From Eunapius fragilis (taxonomy: Eukaryota; Porifera; Demospongiae; Spongillida; Spongillidae): DNA of 64,000 nucleotides. Location: contig OY811972.1 of NCBI GenBank assembly GCA_963681505.1, positions 17,182,173 through 17,246,172 on the forward strand, given 5' to 3'. The notes beneath the pieces were generated by a model. That model saw only the letters and a program-made list of their open reading frames with translations, was not told the DNA's origin and searched no databases. Every line of letters starts with the position of its first letter. Within the stretch, counting starts at the first letter, position 1. Below, piece after piece: positions 13,441-26,444 of the stretch. A program made the translations under genes and the position numbers.

Positions 13441-14052
13441 TCACTTTAGACCATGATTATATTCCAGCAGCGGGGAAAAAGTAGCTTGATGTAGTCTGGG
13501 GACCAGATATAACTTTCTAACGCGCGCGTGGGAAATTTGGCTGTTTTTATTTTTAGAATACGGGGAAACCTCAAACCCCACCCACAAAGGTACCCGAGAA
13601 TGCCGTATAAAAACGGCCCGAATGTTGAATGTCCGAATCATGAGTATAATGGCTGGTATGTTCCCGCATTAGTGTTACGTATGTGTATATAACAACACTG
13701 AGATCTGAATACACAGCGAAGTGGTATGATATGACGACAATTTAGAATCCGAACTTTTGCCCGAGACCCGTGGCCTTGAGCTTAGAAACATTGTAAGTAT
13801 TCTTATGTTCTTCGCACAATGCAGCTGAAGTTCCATTGAAAACAAATACATAGTGCATTCTGCGTTAGAGGTTTAGGACGGTTACAACATGCCATATCAT
13901 ACGTCAACATGTACTGTGTCGATAGCACGAGCGATGCATTAATCGATTATCCCCATTCATGAATATATATAGTATTGCTGATTTTCATTAACCACAATTG
14001 TCACTTTCAATATCCACCAGCTCCAACCATCAACCTCAATTGTCAGGTAGGT

Positions 14053-14252
14053 NNNNNNNNNNNNNNNNNNNNNNNNNNNNNNNNNNNNNNNNNNNNNNNN
14101 NNNNNNNNNNNNNNNNNNNNNNNNNNNNNNNNNNNNNNNNNNNNNNNNNNNNNNNNNNNNNNNNNNNNNNNNNNNNNNNNNNNNNNNNNNNNNNNNNNNN
14201 NNNNNNNNNNNNNNNNNNNNNNNNNNNNNNNNNNNNNNNNNNNNNNNNNNNN
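14053..14252. other. Assembly gap (200 N)
   Basis: Exactly 200 N. The sequence immediately right of the gap repeats the sequence that begins at 10505, so the gap probably joins overlapping contigs rather than marking missing DNA. Confidence 0.97.
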
Positions 14253-14730
14253 GGATTTGAAGGCAATTGGTTGTGTAAAAAGAGGTCTTATCAGAAAGGA
14301 AAATGTACTAGTCCCATATTTAGCACATTTCTAGAGCATGTGTTGTTTGTGTGCTAAATATAGGACCATTACATTTTCCCTTCTGATATGACCTTGTTTC
14401 CTTGCTTTTTACATCACCAATTGCCTTCAAATCCTATATACCACCAACTTTCTCGTAGGAATGTTTTTAGTTAGTTGCATATAGTTCTGCACAATACACA
14501 CATCCATGGGAAGTAATACTTAAAGCACCATTAGTTGAATGTCGATGTCTCCAACATCCTCGTGATCTTCATCTGACATTGCTGTGGTGTCACCTGTTTG
14601 GATCGCTGTTCATTACGTCATTTCAAAATTACATTTCACTTTAAAAACTTACATACTGATTCCTTAACCACTCTGTAGTGATAAGTTATGCCGGTGAATG
14701 GCTACGCCAAATATGCAATGCACATGTGTG

Positions 14731-14784
<54 letters not shown>

Positions 14785-17031
14785 GTGTGCGTGTATGTGT
14801 GATTATCATAACCCCATTCAGGAATGAGCTATTATAGTTCAGTAATAAAATGAAGTCACTGTTTGTGCTCTTAATCTAGTTAGTAGTGTGTGCGTGTGCG
14901 TGCGTGTGTGCATGTGTGTGTGCGTATGTGCGTGCGTACGTATGTATGTACGTGAGCACGCACACAAAGTAATTAATCAACAGTTGCTCATAAGAAGTGT
15001 CACCCTATAAATGAAAAGTAACCGGATGCCAAACTATATATATGTCAATTATGACAATGACACGTCCATGCATGCACACGCACGACGCACGCTCACTCGC
15101 TCCCCCACCCACACCCACACCCACTACTTTGCCCTTCCCCTTCCGTCCCTCCCTCCTCTATCACTCTAGCTAGCACTAGCTCTAGATAAAGTATATGCAC
15201 ACACAATGACTTCAGTTCATGCTGAACTATATCCCTGGAATGCGGTTATGATCATTTCATTGCTGGATGAAACTCATTTATGAATGGAATGCAAATTCCT
15301 TTCAACCTGGCTATACAGAACCCATATTCTGACACTTATTAACGGTCTCAGTTAATGAGAGAGTAGTTCGGCACCAAAACGGATATACATTTACACTTAC
15401 TACTAACTCTCAATTGAAATAAGTATTTTGGTTTGTGGCATAGAAGGATAATTGGACTGAAGCATACAACTAAACAATGTCTACCCCAAGAAACTCCCCC
15501 CAACACGGGTAGTATCGAGAAATGTCTATATAGTGTTCTCAAAGCTATAACTCCCCAATAGCTTATTGGAACTGAAACACAACGAAGGTAGGAGTAACAC
15601 TATTACGTTTGAACATGGATTTCAATACAATTTTGAAGCTTTGGGATAAGGAATCAGGAGTTACATCACTGATGTTTGCGGCTGGACAAAATTCAGATAA
15701 TTAGACATTACGGTATACTTCGAATGATTTTTAAAATACATTGTTCAAAGAGATCATTATAAATCGTACTTTTGCAACCCACATTTTAGGCTTTTTTCAA
15801 GTCATCTCTTTTAGATCATTTGTTTTTTCATACACCCTACTACCGCTGTTAATAAAATTACCTACGCGCCAGGGGCGGCGGAAGCCTATCATTTATTTGG
15901 CGGGGGAGGGGGGGGGGCTAAACCGAACAAACGATAATTATTTCATGACCACATGAATTTCGTTTCAACGCACCAGTAAAAACTACAGTACCAAAGTATC
16001 TGGTGCGTTCGTCGTTAGTAGTGGAAAATTCAACGGCAACATCAGTGGCGTTAGTGTCTAGTGTACCAGGACCTCCTCTCGGGGGTACATTTGCCTACTG
16101 CGGTGCTTAGAAAAAAATTTGTCCACGTTCAGCCAGTTTAACATTTGACAGTGCATGCTCGTTGTACAGGTCCTTTAGAGCTTGGCCCGAAACCCAGCAA
16201 AACGTTCTTGGGCAAGATTCTTGCCAAGAAGAGCAAGATCTTGCCAGGAGGCCGAGATCATGCCATATCTTGGGTAAGACCTTGGCCAAGATCTTGGCCA
16301 GAACTTGGCCGGAATAATCTTGGCACCTTGGGCAAGTCTTGGGCAAGTTGGGAATGATCTTGGGCAAGTTGGTCAAGATATTGGGCAGGAATCATGTCCG
16401 CAAGAACATTTTGCTGGGTTAACCAAGGTATTATTCTTTTTCTTTGATTCCAAGCCAGGGTTTCAGATCGTGATATGGGTGGTTTCTATGTAATATTCTG
16501 TACTAACTACGCGTACCGCGATCGAATAGCTTCACTTCGACGTTCTGGCTTGGGTCTGCTTGGGACCAGAGAAAAAGAATTAGAGCCTGGAAATTCGGGC
16601 CAAGCTCTAAACGCCTAGCATGCATTGTCAAATGTAAAAGGGATGTTAAACTGGAAGAACGTGAATAACTGTATTACAGTACGCCACGGTAGACAAATGT
16701 ACTCCCAGGAGGACGCCAGATACATTAGACATATTAATGGAGTACATGTACTTACATACGGCAGCATATGATCGTCCGATCGATCGCTAAATTTGGGGGG
16801 GCTGAGCCCCCCCCCCCCCCAAATACATATTTGGAGGGGCTAAAGGCCCCCTTGCCCCCTTCTTCCGCCGCCCCTGCCGCTTAAGGCCCGATACAAAAAG
16901 CGGGGGGGGGGGGGGTGGAGTGTGCTGTCTGCTTTAGGCCCGACACGAAAAGCGGGGGGTTTTTGCTTTAGGTCCGATACGAAACGCTGGGGGGGGGGAG
17001 GTGCTGTCCACTTAAGGCCGGATACGAAAAG

Positions 17032-17063
<32 letters not shown>

Positions 17064-17793
17064 TCCGGCGCTTCAGGCCCGATACAAAAAGCGGGGAGAT
17101 GAAGGGGGCGGTACCGTATATGAAATTGGGGGTTGCAGACCCCCCCCCCCCCCCCCCGGATCCGCCTCTGTACTCCGATACTCACTTTAGACCATGATTA
17201 TATTCCAGCAGCGGGGAAAAAGTAGCTTGATGTAGTCTGGGGACCAGATATAACTTTCTAACGCGCGCGTGGGAAATTTGGCTGTTTTTATTTTTAGAAT
17301 ACGGGGAAACCTCAAACCCCACCCACAAAGGTACCCGAGAATGCCGTATAAAAACGGCCCGAATGTTGAATGTCCGAATCATGAGTATAATGGCTGGTAT
17401 GTTCCCGCATTAGTGTTACGTATGTGTATATAACAACACTGAGATCTGAATACACAGCGAAGTGGTATGATATGACGACAATTTAGAATCCGAACTTTTG
17501 CCCGAGACCCGTGGCCTTGAGCTTAGAAACATTGTAAGTATTCTTATGTTCTTCGCACAATGCAGCTGAAGTTCCATTGAAAACAAATACATAGTGCATT
17601 CTGCGTTAGAGGTTTAGGACGGTTACAACATGCCATATCATACGTCAACATGTACTGTGTCGATAGCACGAGCGATGCATTAATCGATTATCCCCATTCA
17701 TGAATATATATAGTATTGCTGATTTTCATTAACCACAATTGTCACTTTCAATATCCACCAGCTCCAACCATCAACCTCAATTGTCAGGTAGGT
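14253..17793. repeat. Second copy of 10505-14052
   Basis: This 3.54-kb block matches 10505-14052 collinearly. The offset is 3748 at the start and 3741 at the end, and the shift arises in poly-G/poly-C runs. It includes the fold-back right arm, (TG)n tract, inverted-repeat element (about 16123-16673) and poly-G repeats. The first copy stops at the gap; this copy continues into unique sequence after 17793. It is most likely an unmerged contig overlap or the other allele. Confidence 0.9.
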
Positions 17794-18840
17794 TATCCTA
17801 TGGATTTTTCAGAATCCGTACATTTAATTCACTCACTGAGTTCACCTCAGCACTGATGCTCACCAATTCTTTTAGTTTCAAGACCTCCAATTGATTTTGA
17901 TAATGGGTTTGAGGTTGACTTATCTTCATATGCACAAAACACATTGCCTAAGTCCAACTGTCACATGGTAGGTGATTAACCTTTAAAACTGGATCCACAT
18001 ATGACATGGGTGATGACTTACCAATACGGTTCAAATTCAAACGTATGTGCTTTGATATACCTACACATATCCATTGGGATCCCAAATGCTGTGCTTCATT
18101 GCACAGAGATCCCAGATGGTCAGCTCACAGTTAGCGCCACTTGCTACTTCCTTGAGAAGCAGGCAGTTCCTGTGCTCTGCTGTCCACATCACCGCGATAC
18201 TTTAAAACATGGCTGCATGGAACCAAGTTGTTTCATCACCACTCCACACCACAGTGATTCTTTCATCACAGCAGACCAGTTTGGGCACTTGTCCTTAACA
18301 GTCCCTGGTAAGATCCTCCCTTTTATCACTACATGGATGCCACACCTCCTCCTGCTCACATACAGTCCATGCCTTCCATGAAAATACAGCTGTAATCACC
18401 TACAGCTACCCATGTTACACATCGGATGTATCAAAACGTGGTGTCATTGAAACTCTATTTTGTTTAGAGAGAAACAAGTAAGCTGTGAGTTGAAATATTC
18501 GGCATGAAAGGTATAGAGTTTCAAATTTGCAGTGAAGAAGAAGTAGCACGATGTGTGTTAGCTACTCTCCTGGGAGAGATAGGTATGCAGACGAGAAAAA
18601 AGGAAATAGTACACGGACGAGAACAAAGGAAAAGGTAAAGGCCCAGTAGTTGGAAAAAAGAGGAGTTAGTTATTTTAGTGAATCATTATGCCATAGCTGC
18701 TCATCGATTAAATTATTTTCTGCAGAGACCTCAGATGATAGTGAGGCATCAGAAGACCCTGCTGGCTCTGGTCTGGGCAGGACGTCCCTGACAATTAATG
18801 TCTGTTGCATGGCAGTATTAGTAATTACATTTCACTGCTG
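17794..18840. other. Unique sequence without recognisable gene
   Basis: No recognisable domain, convincing exon series or RNA gene was seen. A 126-codon open frame at 18001-18381 (+) has no motif I recognise and is not flanked by clear splice sites. A short internal repeat of GGGATCCCAAATG / GAGATCCCAGATG lies around 18077-18120. Confidence 0.5.
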
Positions 18841-21800
18841 CCTTACACCTGCAGGAGTCAAGTATCTCTATGATGACTCCTGTAGGAGTGAAGTATGTCA
18901 ATATGTATGACATCTGCAGGAGTCAAGTATATCTCCATGTATGACACCTGCAGGAGTGAACTATTTCCAGGAATGACTTCTGCATGAGTCAAGTATGTCA
19001 GTATGTATGACTCCTGCAGGAATCATTAACCTCCATATATGACTCTGGCAGGAGTCATCTATCTCTGTACATGACAAGTCAAGTATCTGTATATGCGTGA
19101 CTCCTGCAGGAGTCCAGTATCTCTATATGCATGACTCCTGCAGGAGACCAGTATATCTATATGCTTGACTCATGCAGGAGTCCAGTATCACCATGTAAGA
19201 CTCCTACAGGAGTCATGTATCTCTATATGTATGACTTCTGCCGGAGTCACGTATCTCTATATGCATAACTCCTGCAGGAGTCAAGTATGTCAATGTATGA
19301 CTCCTGCAGGAGTCAAGTATTGCCATGTATGACCCCTGCAGGAGTCAAGTATGTCAGTATGTATGACATCTGCAGGAGTCAAGTATCTCAATGTATGACT
19401 CAAGATTTCAGGAGTCAAGAATGACAAGATTTTCGACTCCTACAGGAGTCAAGTATCTCAATGCATGACTCCTGCATAGTCAAGTATGTCAATATGTATG
19501 ACTCCTGCAGGAGTTGAGTATGTCATGATGTATGACTCCTGTAGGTGTCAAGTAGTCAGTATGCTTGACTCCTGCAGGAGTCAAGTATCTCAATGAATGA
19601 CTGCAGCAGGAGTCAAGTATCTCAATGTATGACTCCTGCAGGAGTTTAGAATCTCAATGTATGACTCCTGCAGGAGTCACGTATCTCAATGTATGACTCC
19701 TGCAGTAGTCAAGTTTGTCAGTATGCATGACTCCAGCAGGAGTCAAGTATGTCAGTATGCATGACTCGTGCAGGAGTCAAGTATCTCAATACATGACTCC
19801 TGCATGAGTCATGTATCTCAATGTTTGATTCCTGCAGGAGTCAAGTATGTCAGTATATGCATGACTCCTGCATGAGTCATGTATCTCAATGTTTGATTCC
19901 TGCAGGAGTCAAGTATGTCAGTATATGCATGACTCCTGCATGACTCCTGCAGGAGTTTAGCATCTCAATGTATGACTCCTGCAGGAGTGATGTATCTCAA
20001 TGTATGATTCCTGCTGGAGTCAAGTATGTCACTATGCATGACTCCTGCTGGAGTGAAGTATGTCAGTATGCATGACTCCTGGAGGAGTCAAATACGTCAG
20101 ATTGCATGACTCATAAAGGAGTCAAGTATCTCAATGTATGACTCCTGCAGGAGTTACATTGAGATACTTCACTCCTGCAGTAATCATGCATTCTGAAATA
20201 CTTGACTCCTGCAGGAGTCATACATTGAGATACATGACTCCTGCAGGAGTCATACATTGAGATACTTGACTCCTGCTGGAGTCATGCATACTGGCATACT
20301 TAACTCCTGCAGGAGTCTGCACACTGACATACTTGACTCCTGCAGGAGTCATACATTGAGATACATGACTCCTGCTATAGTCATACATTGAGATACTTGA
20401 CTCCTGCAGGAGTCATGGATACTGACATACTGGACTCCTGCAGGAATCATGTATACTGATATACTTGACTCTTGCTGGAGTCATGCATAGTGACATACTT
20501 GACTCCGGCAGGAATCATACAATGAGATACATGACTCCTGCAGGAGTCATTCATTGAGATATATGACTCCTGCAGGAGTCATACATTAAGATATTTGACT
20601 CCTGCAGGAGTCATGCATACTGACATACTTGAATCCTGCAGTAGTCTAGCGTACTGACATACTTGACTCCTGCAGGAGTCATACATTGAGATACTTGACT
20701 CCTGCACACGAGTCATACATTGAAATACTTGACTCCTGCAGGAGTCATGCATACTCACATACTTGACTCCTGCAGGAGTCATACATTGTCAATACATGAC
20801 TCCTGAAGGAGTCATACATTGAGGTTCTTGATTCCTGCCGGAGTCATGCATACTTGCATACTTGAATCCTGCAGGAGTCTTGCATCGTGACATACTTGAC
20901 TCCTGCAGTAGTCAAACACTGAGATACTTGACTCCTGCAGGAGTCATACATTGAAATACATGACTCCTGCATGAGTCATGTATAGTGACATACTTGACTC
21001 CTGCAGGAGTCATGCATAGTGACATACTTGACTCATGTAGGAATCATACATTGAGATACATGACTCCTGCAGCAGTCATAAATTGAGATGCATGAGTTCC
21101 GCAGGAGTCATACATTGAGATACTTGACTCCTGCAGAAGTCATGCATACTGACATACTTGACTCCTGCAGGAGTCATGCATAGTGACATACTTGATTCCT
21201 GTAGGAGTCATACAATGAGATACATGACTCCTTCAGGAGTCATACATTGAGATTCTTGACTCCTGCTTGAGTCATGCATACTGACATACTTGACTCCAGC
21301 AGGAGTCATGCATGCTAACATACTTGACTCCTGCAGGAGTCATTCATTGAGATACAAGACTCCTGCAGAAGTCATACATTGAGAAATTTGACTCCTGAAG
21401 GAGTCACGCATGCGGACATAATTGACTCTTACTAGAGTCATGCATACTGACATACTGGACTCCTGCAGGAGTCATATATTGACTTACTTAACTCCTGCAG
21501 GAGTCATACATACTGACATACTTGACTCCTGCAGGAGTCATGCATACTGACTTGCTTGACTCCTGCAGGAGTTATGCATACTGACATACTTGACTCCTGC
21601 AGGAGTCATGCATAGTGACATACTTGATTCCAGCAGGAATCATACATTGAGATACATGACTCCTGCAGGAGTCATACATTGAGATACATGAGTCCTGCAG
21701 GAGTCATACGTTGAGATACATGACTCCTGCAGGAGTCATGCATTTTAGCATACTTGACTCCTGCTGGTGTCATACATTGAGATACTTGACTCCTGCAGGA

Positions 21801-22390
21801 GTCATGCATACTGACTTACTTGACTCCTGCAGGAGTCATACATTGAGATACTTGACTGCTGCAGGAGTCATGCATACTGACATACTTGACTTCTGCAGGA
21901 GTCATACATTCAGATACTTGACTCCTGCAGGAGTCATGCATACTGACATACTTGACTTCTGCAGGTTTCATACATTGAGATACATGACTCCTGCAGGAGT
22001 CATACATTGAGATACATGACTCCTGCAGGAGTCATACATTGAGATACTTGACTCCTGCAGTGCAGGAGTCATGTATCTCTTTGTATGACTCCTGCAAGAG
22101 TCAATTATCGTTTTGTTTGACTCCTACAGGAGTCAAGTATCTCTGTATGGATGACTACTGCTTGAGTCAATTGTCTTTTTGTATGACTCCTGCAGGAGTC
22201 ATGTATCTCTTTATAGCTGACTCCTGCTGGAGTCAACCATCTCAATGTATGACTCCTGCAGATGTCAAGTATCTCAATATTTATGACTCCTGCAGGAGTC
22301 AAGTATTTCTAAATGGTATATATTTGAGTTCTACAGGAGTCAAAAATCACTATTTATGAATCCTGCTGGAGTCAAGTATCTCAATATGCA
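18841..22390. repeat. Palindromic minisatellite based on GACTCCTGCAGGAGTC
   Basis: Around 100 degenerate copies of a perfect 16-bp palindrome (GACTCCTGCAGGAGTC, containing CTGCAG) are separated by linkers of about 14-20 bp. From 18841 to about 20150 the linker reads AAGTATCTCAATGTAT or AAGTATGTCAGTATGCAT. From about 20160 to 22055 it is the reverse complement (ATACATTGAGATACTT, ATGCATACTGACATACTT). From about 22070 to the end it returns to the first orientation. The middle ~1.9 kb is therefore inverted relative to its flanks. Open frames read a repeating DSCRS/TPAGV pattern on both strands and are not genes. Confidence 0.93.
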
Positions 22391-22391
22391 A

Positions 22392-22454
22392 CATGATGTC
22401 CTGAATTGAGACATGCAGAATACCCTAAATTCTGTCTCAATTCAGGACATCATG
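22392..22454. ncRNA. Perfect 22-bp-stem hairpin (candidate structured RNA or element end)
   Basis: CATGATGTCCTGAATTGAGACA at 22392-22413 is matched exactly by its reverse complement at 22433-22454. Inside, CAGAAT and ATTCTG can extend the stem across a small bulge, leaving a loop of about 7 nt. The size and tight fold resemble a small-RNA precursor, but no expression or conservation evidence is available. It may equally be a palindromic remnant at the edge of the minisatellite. Confidence 0.35.
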
Positions 22455-23891
22455 GCTGGCTACTTTGGCAAGGAAGCTTTTGACATCACCACCACTATTA
22501 ACACCAGACCATCATCATTGTACATCAGCACATGCGTGTATATATGTACATATTGATTAACACATGTGTAACTTTAGTATCGTGGTCATTACCATCACAT
22601 GGTTCATGGACATTACAATGAGATTGTTACGACCTTCAACACTTAGAGCAGCCTAATATAAAGATGTGGACACCTCAGTATAAACAATCCAAACACTAAC
22701 TAAAGTAAGGATTCCTAGATCATGCTGCACAATCCTATGATTGCTTTGTGCAAATCCCTGCTTCGCGCAGAAATGTGCGCAATTCTGGATACAGTGCGCA
22801 GTCCTTGGATTGTGCGCTAAAGTAACGATTCCTAGATTGCGCAGCGCAATCCTATAGGATTGCGCAAATTCCTGCTTCGCGCGGAACATCAATAATTGAT
22901 TTGAGTCATTTGATGCGTTTTTTTTTTTTTTGTTTGTTCTGTCGTGGACTTGTAGTCAGTGGCGCAGACATCTCAACATGAAGCATCTAGCTGATCAGCT
23001 GGTTAAACCTAGAACATTTTGTGCCGAGAGCATGTATAGTTAATAACATGCAGATATAGATTTTGACATTTTCCTCGTGCACTGAGTTTAATGCATGCAT
23101 GTAATAATATGTTATTGGTTAGTGTTTGGATTGTAGTGCGAACTACTTGTAAAAGCCGACTATCTCTGCATTGCTTATTAAATAATAACTAAACGGTGAA
23201 TTAATTGTGGGATTCCAATCAGAAATGGGTCAATTGGCAAGCGCAAGTACATGTAGCCCTGGTGTTGTTTACATGTATGAACAATGAATTCTCTTTAAAG
23301 GCAGCACGAGCCCCCATGCAATGGCAATATGATTTTAATTCTACTGCATTGCTTAAAGGCTTTCTAGGAGCCTCATGCAGCGTAAAACAAATCAGTATTA
23401 TTGAAATCATTGCCGCTGCATGGGTCTCCGCGGCCTGTTGTCCTAGAAAGGGTTTAAAAAGGAAGTTCATTTAATGACGATTGGTATAATGAATGTATGC
23501 ACTGTCGGCAGGGCTTAGCAAAAGTCACCTTCCACAGCTAGAGGGTTAAGGGGGGGGGGGGGGGGGAGGAGGAATCCCATGTGGAGGAGGGGAGGGGGGT
23601 CTACTGGTGGAGATGGAAGCCATGATGTAGAGGAGTGGGTGGCATCCACGGGTGGCCTATAGTGGTGTGTACATCCCAACATGGAGGGACCGGGGTGGGG
23701 GGGGAGGGTGTGAAGGTCCAGTGGGTACTTTTACAGCACAGCTTGCATGCTGAATGCACCAATATACCAACTGTCGCGCTCATAGGCCTTCTTTTCTAAA
23801 CACATGGTTACGTCATCATATACACAACATACAAAAAGTACAACAGATTAATACAAACATTGATATTACGACACACACACAATCATACATA

Positions 23892-23946
<55 letters not shown>

Positions 23947-24269
23947 TAATAATCATTGAGAGAAATGCCATTAACAATGCTGGAAGCCGTGCACAAGGAA
24001 CTGGCTGTAGTACATGTACGGCTTAATCACAGAACAGAACGTTTTTGCGCGTTGAACAAAAAACCATGCATGTCGATAAGAGCGTTCTTGAGATTATTAT
24101 GTATAGACATTACGAAAGGAACAAATGGAATATAAATACGTCCCAGTTAGGGACAAGAACATCTAAATGGCGGGATTGTGAATTGGGGTACCCAGCCCCA
24201 CAGCCCATCTCCAGACGTGAATGGACCTAGGCAGCACATTACCAGAGGAAGGGCAGTGAGCTGAGGGCA
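22455..24269. other. Non-coding stretch with local repeats
   Basis: No gene is supported. At about 22698-22890 a block of about 120 bp containing ATTCCTAGAT and CCTGCTTCGCGC is tandemly duplicated and includes the perfect palindrome GCGCAATCC-TATA-GGATTGCGC (22844-22865). At about 23300-23440 an imperfect inverted repeat (CCCATGCA..GGCAAT..GATTT) gives overlapping open frames on both strands (23205-23474 plus, 23219-23470 minus) that I do not treat as genes. A poly-G tract lies near 23551 and a (CA)n tract at about 23897-23942. Confidence 0.55.
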
Positions 24270-25640
24270 ACTTTGGCCCTTATTAATAACTTCATACTCA
24301 ATGACGGAGCCTTGGCTAGCACCCGCTCAGCTATACACCGTGCCTCGCACCTAATGGAGGAGTTAGACCCTGCAGTGGGCCTACATGTGAACCTGCTCAA
24401 GTGTAGCTATTCAGCAGGAAGGGTAACACATCATTCCCACCTGAAGGGAGGGGCTCTCTCGTGCGTAGCGCTCTAATTTCAGATTACATATACTGTTCCA
24501 AGTTCATCGCTGGGAAGTGTGCAGAGTCCAGGAAACTACTGTCTGATCTAGTGGCAGTTGATCTCCAGGTAGCAGTTACTCTATTGCGCATGTGTGGTAG
24601 CTTCTGCAGGATGGTCCACATAGCAAGGGTCTGGCATCAGATGCTCTGAGGTCTTTTGATGAGATCAAGCAGTGCTTCACAATGTTTTCAGCCATCAATG
24701 TTACCAATGACGTCTGGAGCCAGGCACAGCTTGGACCAAAATTTGGAGGTCTAGTCCTTTGCTCCCTCACTTATCATGCTGCTGCAGTATCATTGCCTCA
24801 CTGTTATTCTCAGGCTTTGTCAGTGCTGATAACATAGAACTACAACAGGCAGTTGCAGTGTTCAACATCCAGGTCTATCTATCTCCAGTGCCATCATGGT
24901 CAGTTCCGCTCTGGACTCTCCCATTCCCCAGAAGATCTTGTCAGGAATGATCCAAACCCAAGGTGCAAGCCCATGCAACAAGGGACCACTGATAGCCAGG
25001 AGAAAGGAGGAGCTGCCACTGACAGGAGGCAAGCTCTGTTGGCAGGGGAGGAAGACCCCAACAAGATATGGAGATGTTGAGTTGAATGAGTACCAGATGG
25101 CCATTAGGTGGTGGCTGAGGTTGGATACTTCCAGTAGTTCCATGTACTCATTCTGCCCTGATAGCTCTTGATCCTCTTGGTCACCATGCTGTGACCTGCA
25201 GGCATGGGGGAGATGGGGTCATATGCTATAATCAACTATGGAATGAGATATTCGACCTCTGTAGTCGTGCCCACATCGAGTGTGAGTGTGGAGAGAGGTC
25301 ATGTCTCCTCAGAGACACCAGACCTGCTGGCATCCTTATTGCTGGTCGGGACGGCTTGACCTGACCACCACTTCACCTGTCACCAGGCTGGTGCGACAGC
25401 CCTTGCAGCAGAGGTCGGCAAGCTCCACTCCAATGGCCAAGAGTTAGGCAGGTCCTGCATTCCATTGGCAGTGGAGACGTATGGTAATTGGGGCACGATA
25501 CCTTCTCCAGGCTGGCATCTCACCTGGCCATTCACCAGCCCTCCACCAAGTCATCAGTGGTGACAAAGATTTATGACCAGTTGTTGAACATGTCTGGTTT
25601 GTTCCATTGCCAGAGCCATCCTGGCCAGGGAGCTCCCACC
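24270..25640 (+). pseudogene. Decayed non-LTR-type reverse transcriptase remnant (3' part)
   Basis: Successive plus-strand fragments in shifting frames resemble the C-terminal half of a retroelement reverse transcriptase. One has GLHVNLLKCSY (about 24385-24415). Others are a helical segment with LLRMCGSFCRMVH (about 24575-24610), SQAQLGPKFGGL (about 24715-24750), NEYQMAIRWWLRLDTSS (about 25085-25135), and DTFSRLASHLAIHQ with a closing arginine/leucine-rich tail to about 25640. Stops and frameshifts separate them, and no catalytic YxDD box was seen. I recognise the motif order as that of invertebrate RNA-directed DNA polymerase ORFs. The copy is dead and 5'-truncated. Confidence 0.65.
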
Positions 25641-25781
25641 CTTCTAACTGCTATTAGCTTGTGCCTTTTGTGTATAATAAGTAACGTATGTGTTAAATAT
25701 GTGAAGCCGTATGTACTTATTACTAGCAGCTGTAGATGTGATGTAGTAAACATTCCTTTGGTATAGTCTAAATAACATAAT

Positions 25782-26410
25782 CAGAGATAATATATAGGGG
25801 GATTGGCAACGAGTTCACTTAACGCTAATTAACGCGTGCCATTCGCACGTGAATCCATAGAAATTTCCTGTTCCCTATGCAGCCTTGTACAGGCACTTTG
25901 AGTATGAAAAGCTAGACATAAGTCCACTGATCTGACAACCAGTTTTGCTTTATTCCTCAATCAACTATAATCCTATAGGAATGGATTGGCATTGACCTTT
26001 GGGTGATATGGTTTACTAGCTTAATCCTTGCTAACTTACAAGTTACAAAAGTCATATTTATATCCTGTAGGCTTCACAACCATGCAGCACTAATTGCATT
26101 GACACAGAGCCACCATAACTTGGTGCACTGTGAACCTTACTAACATGTAGTGGCCTGTTCCAGTAAAAGAAGTGGGGTTTGGGCATGTGAAGGTGTTGGG
26201 GGGGGGGGGGGGGTTGCTAATTTGGCGGTATTTATAGTTACAGTAAAGAGTGGGAGGAGGGAAGATGAGAGTCACAGGACTGTTTTTCCTTTTGTGCAGT
26301 TATGCATTATCCAAATTCCACTTGATCCAGACCCCCCTTCACAGTGCACCAGCTCCTGAACCCATTCCATTACATCACAACTGCTCCTGTTGAATCCCTT
26401 TGTCCCACCC

Positions 26411-26444
<34 letters not shown>

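Noticed and set aside
13175..13456. 93-codon plus frame rich in Gly and Pro
   Set aside because: It is a translation of G and C homopolymers and the GGCCCGATAC repeats; its length differs in the duplicate copy.
18841..22390. CRISPR-like array (16-bp palindromic repeat with ~17-bp spacers)
   Set aside because: Linkers are themselves repeated variants of one sequence, the repeat is degenerate, and the genome is eukaryotic with spliced genes. It is a minisatellite.
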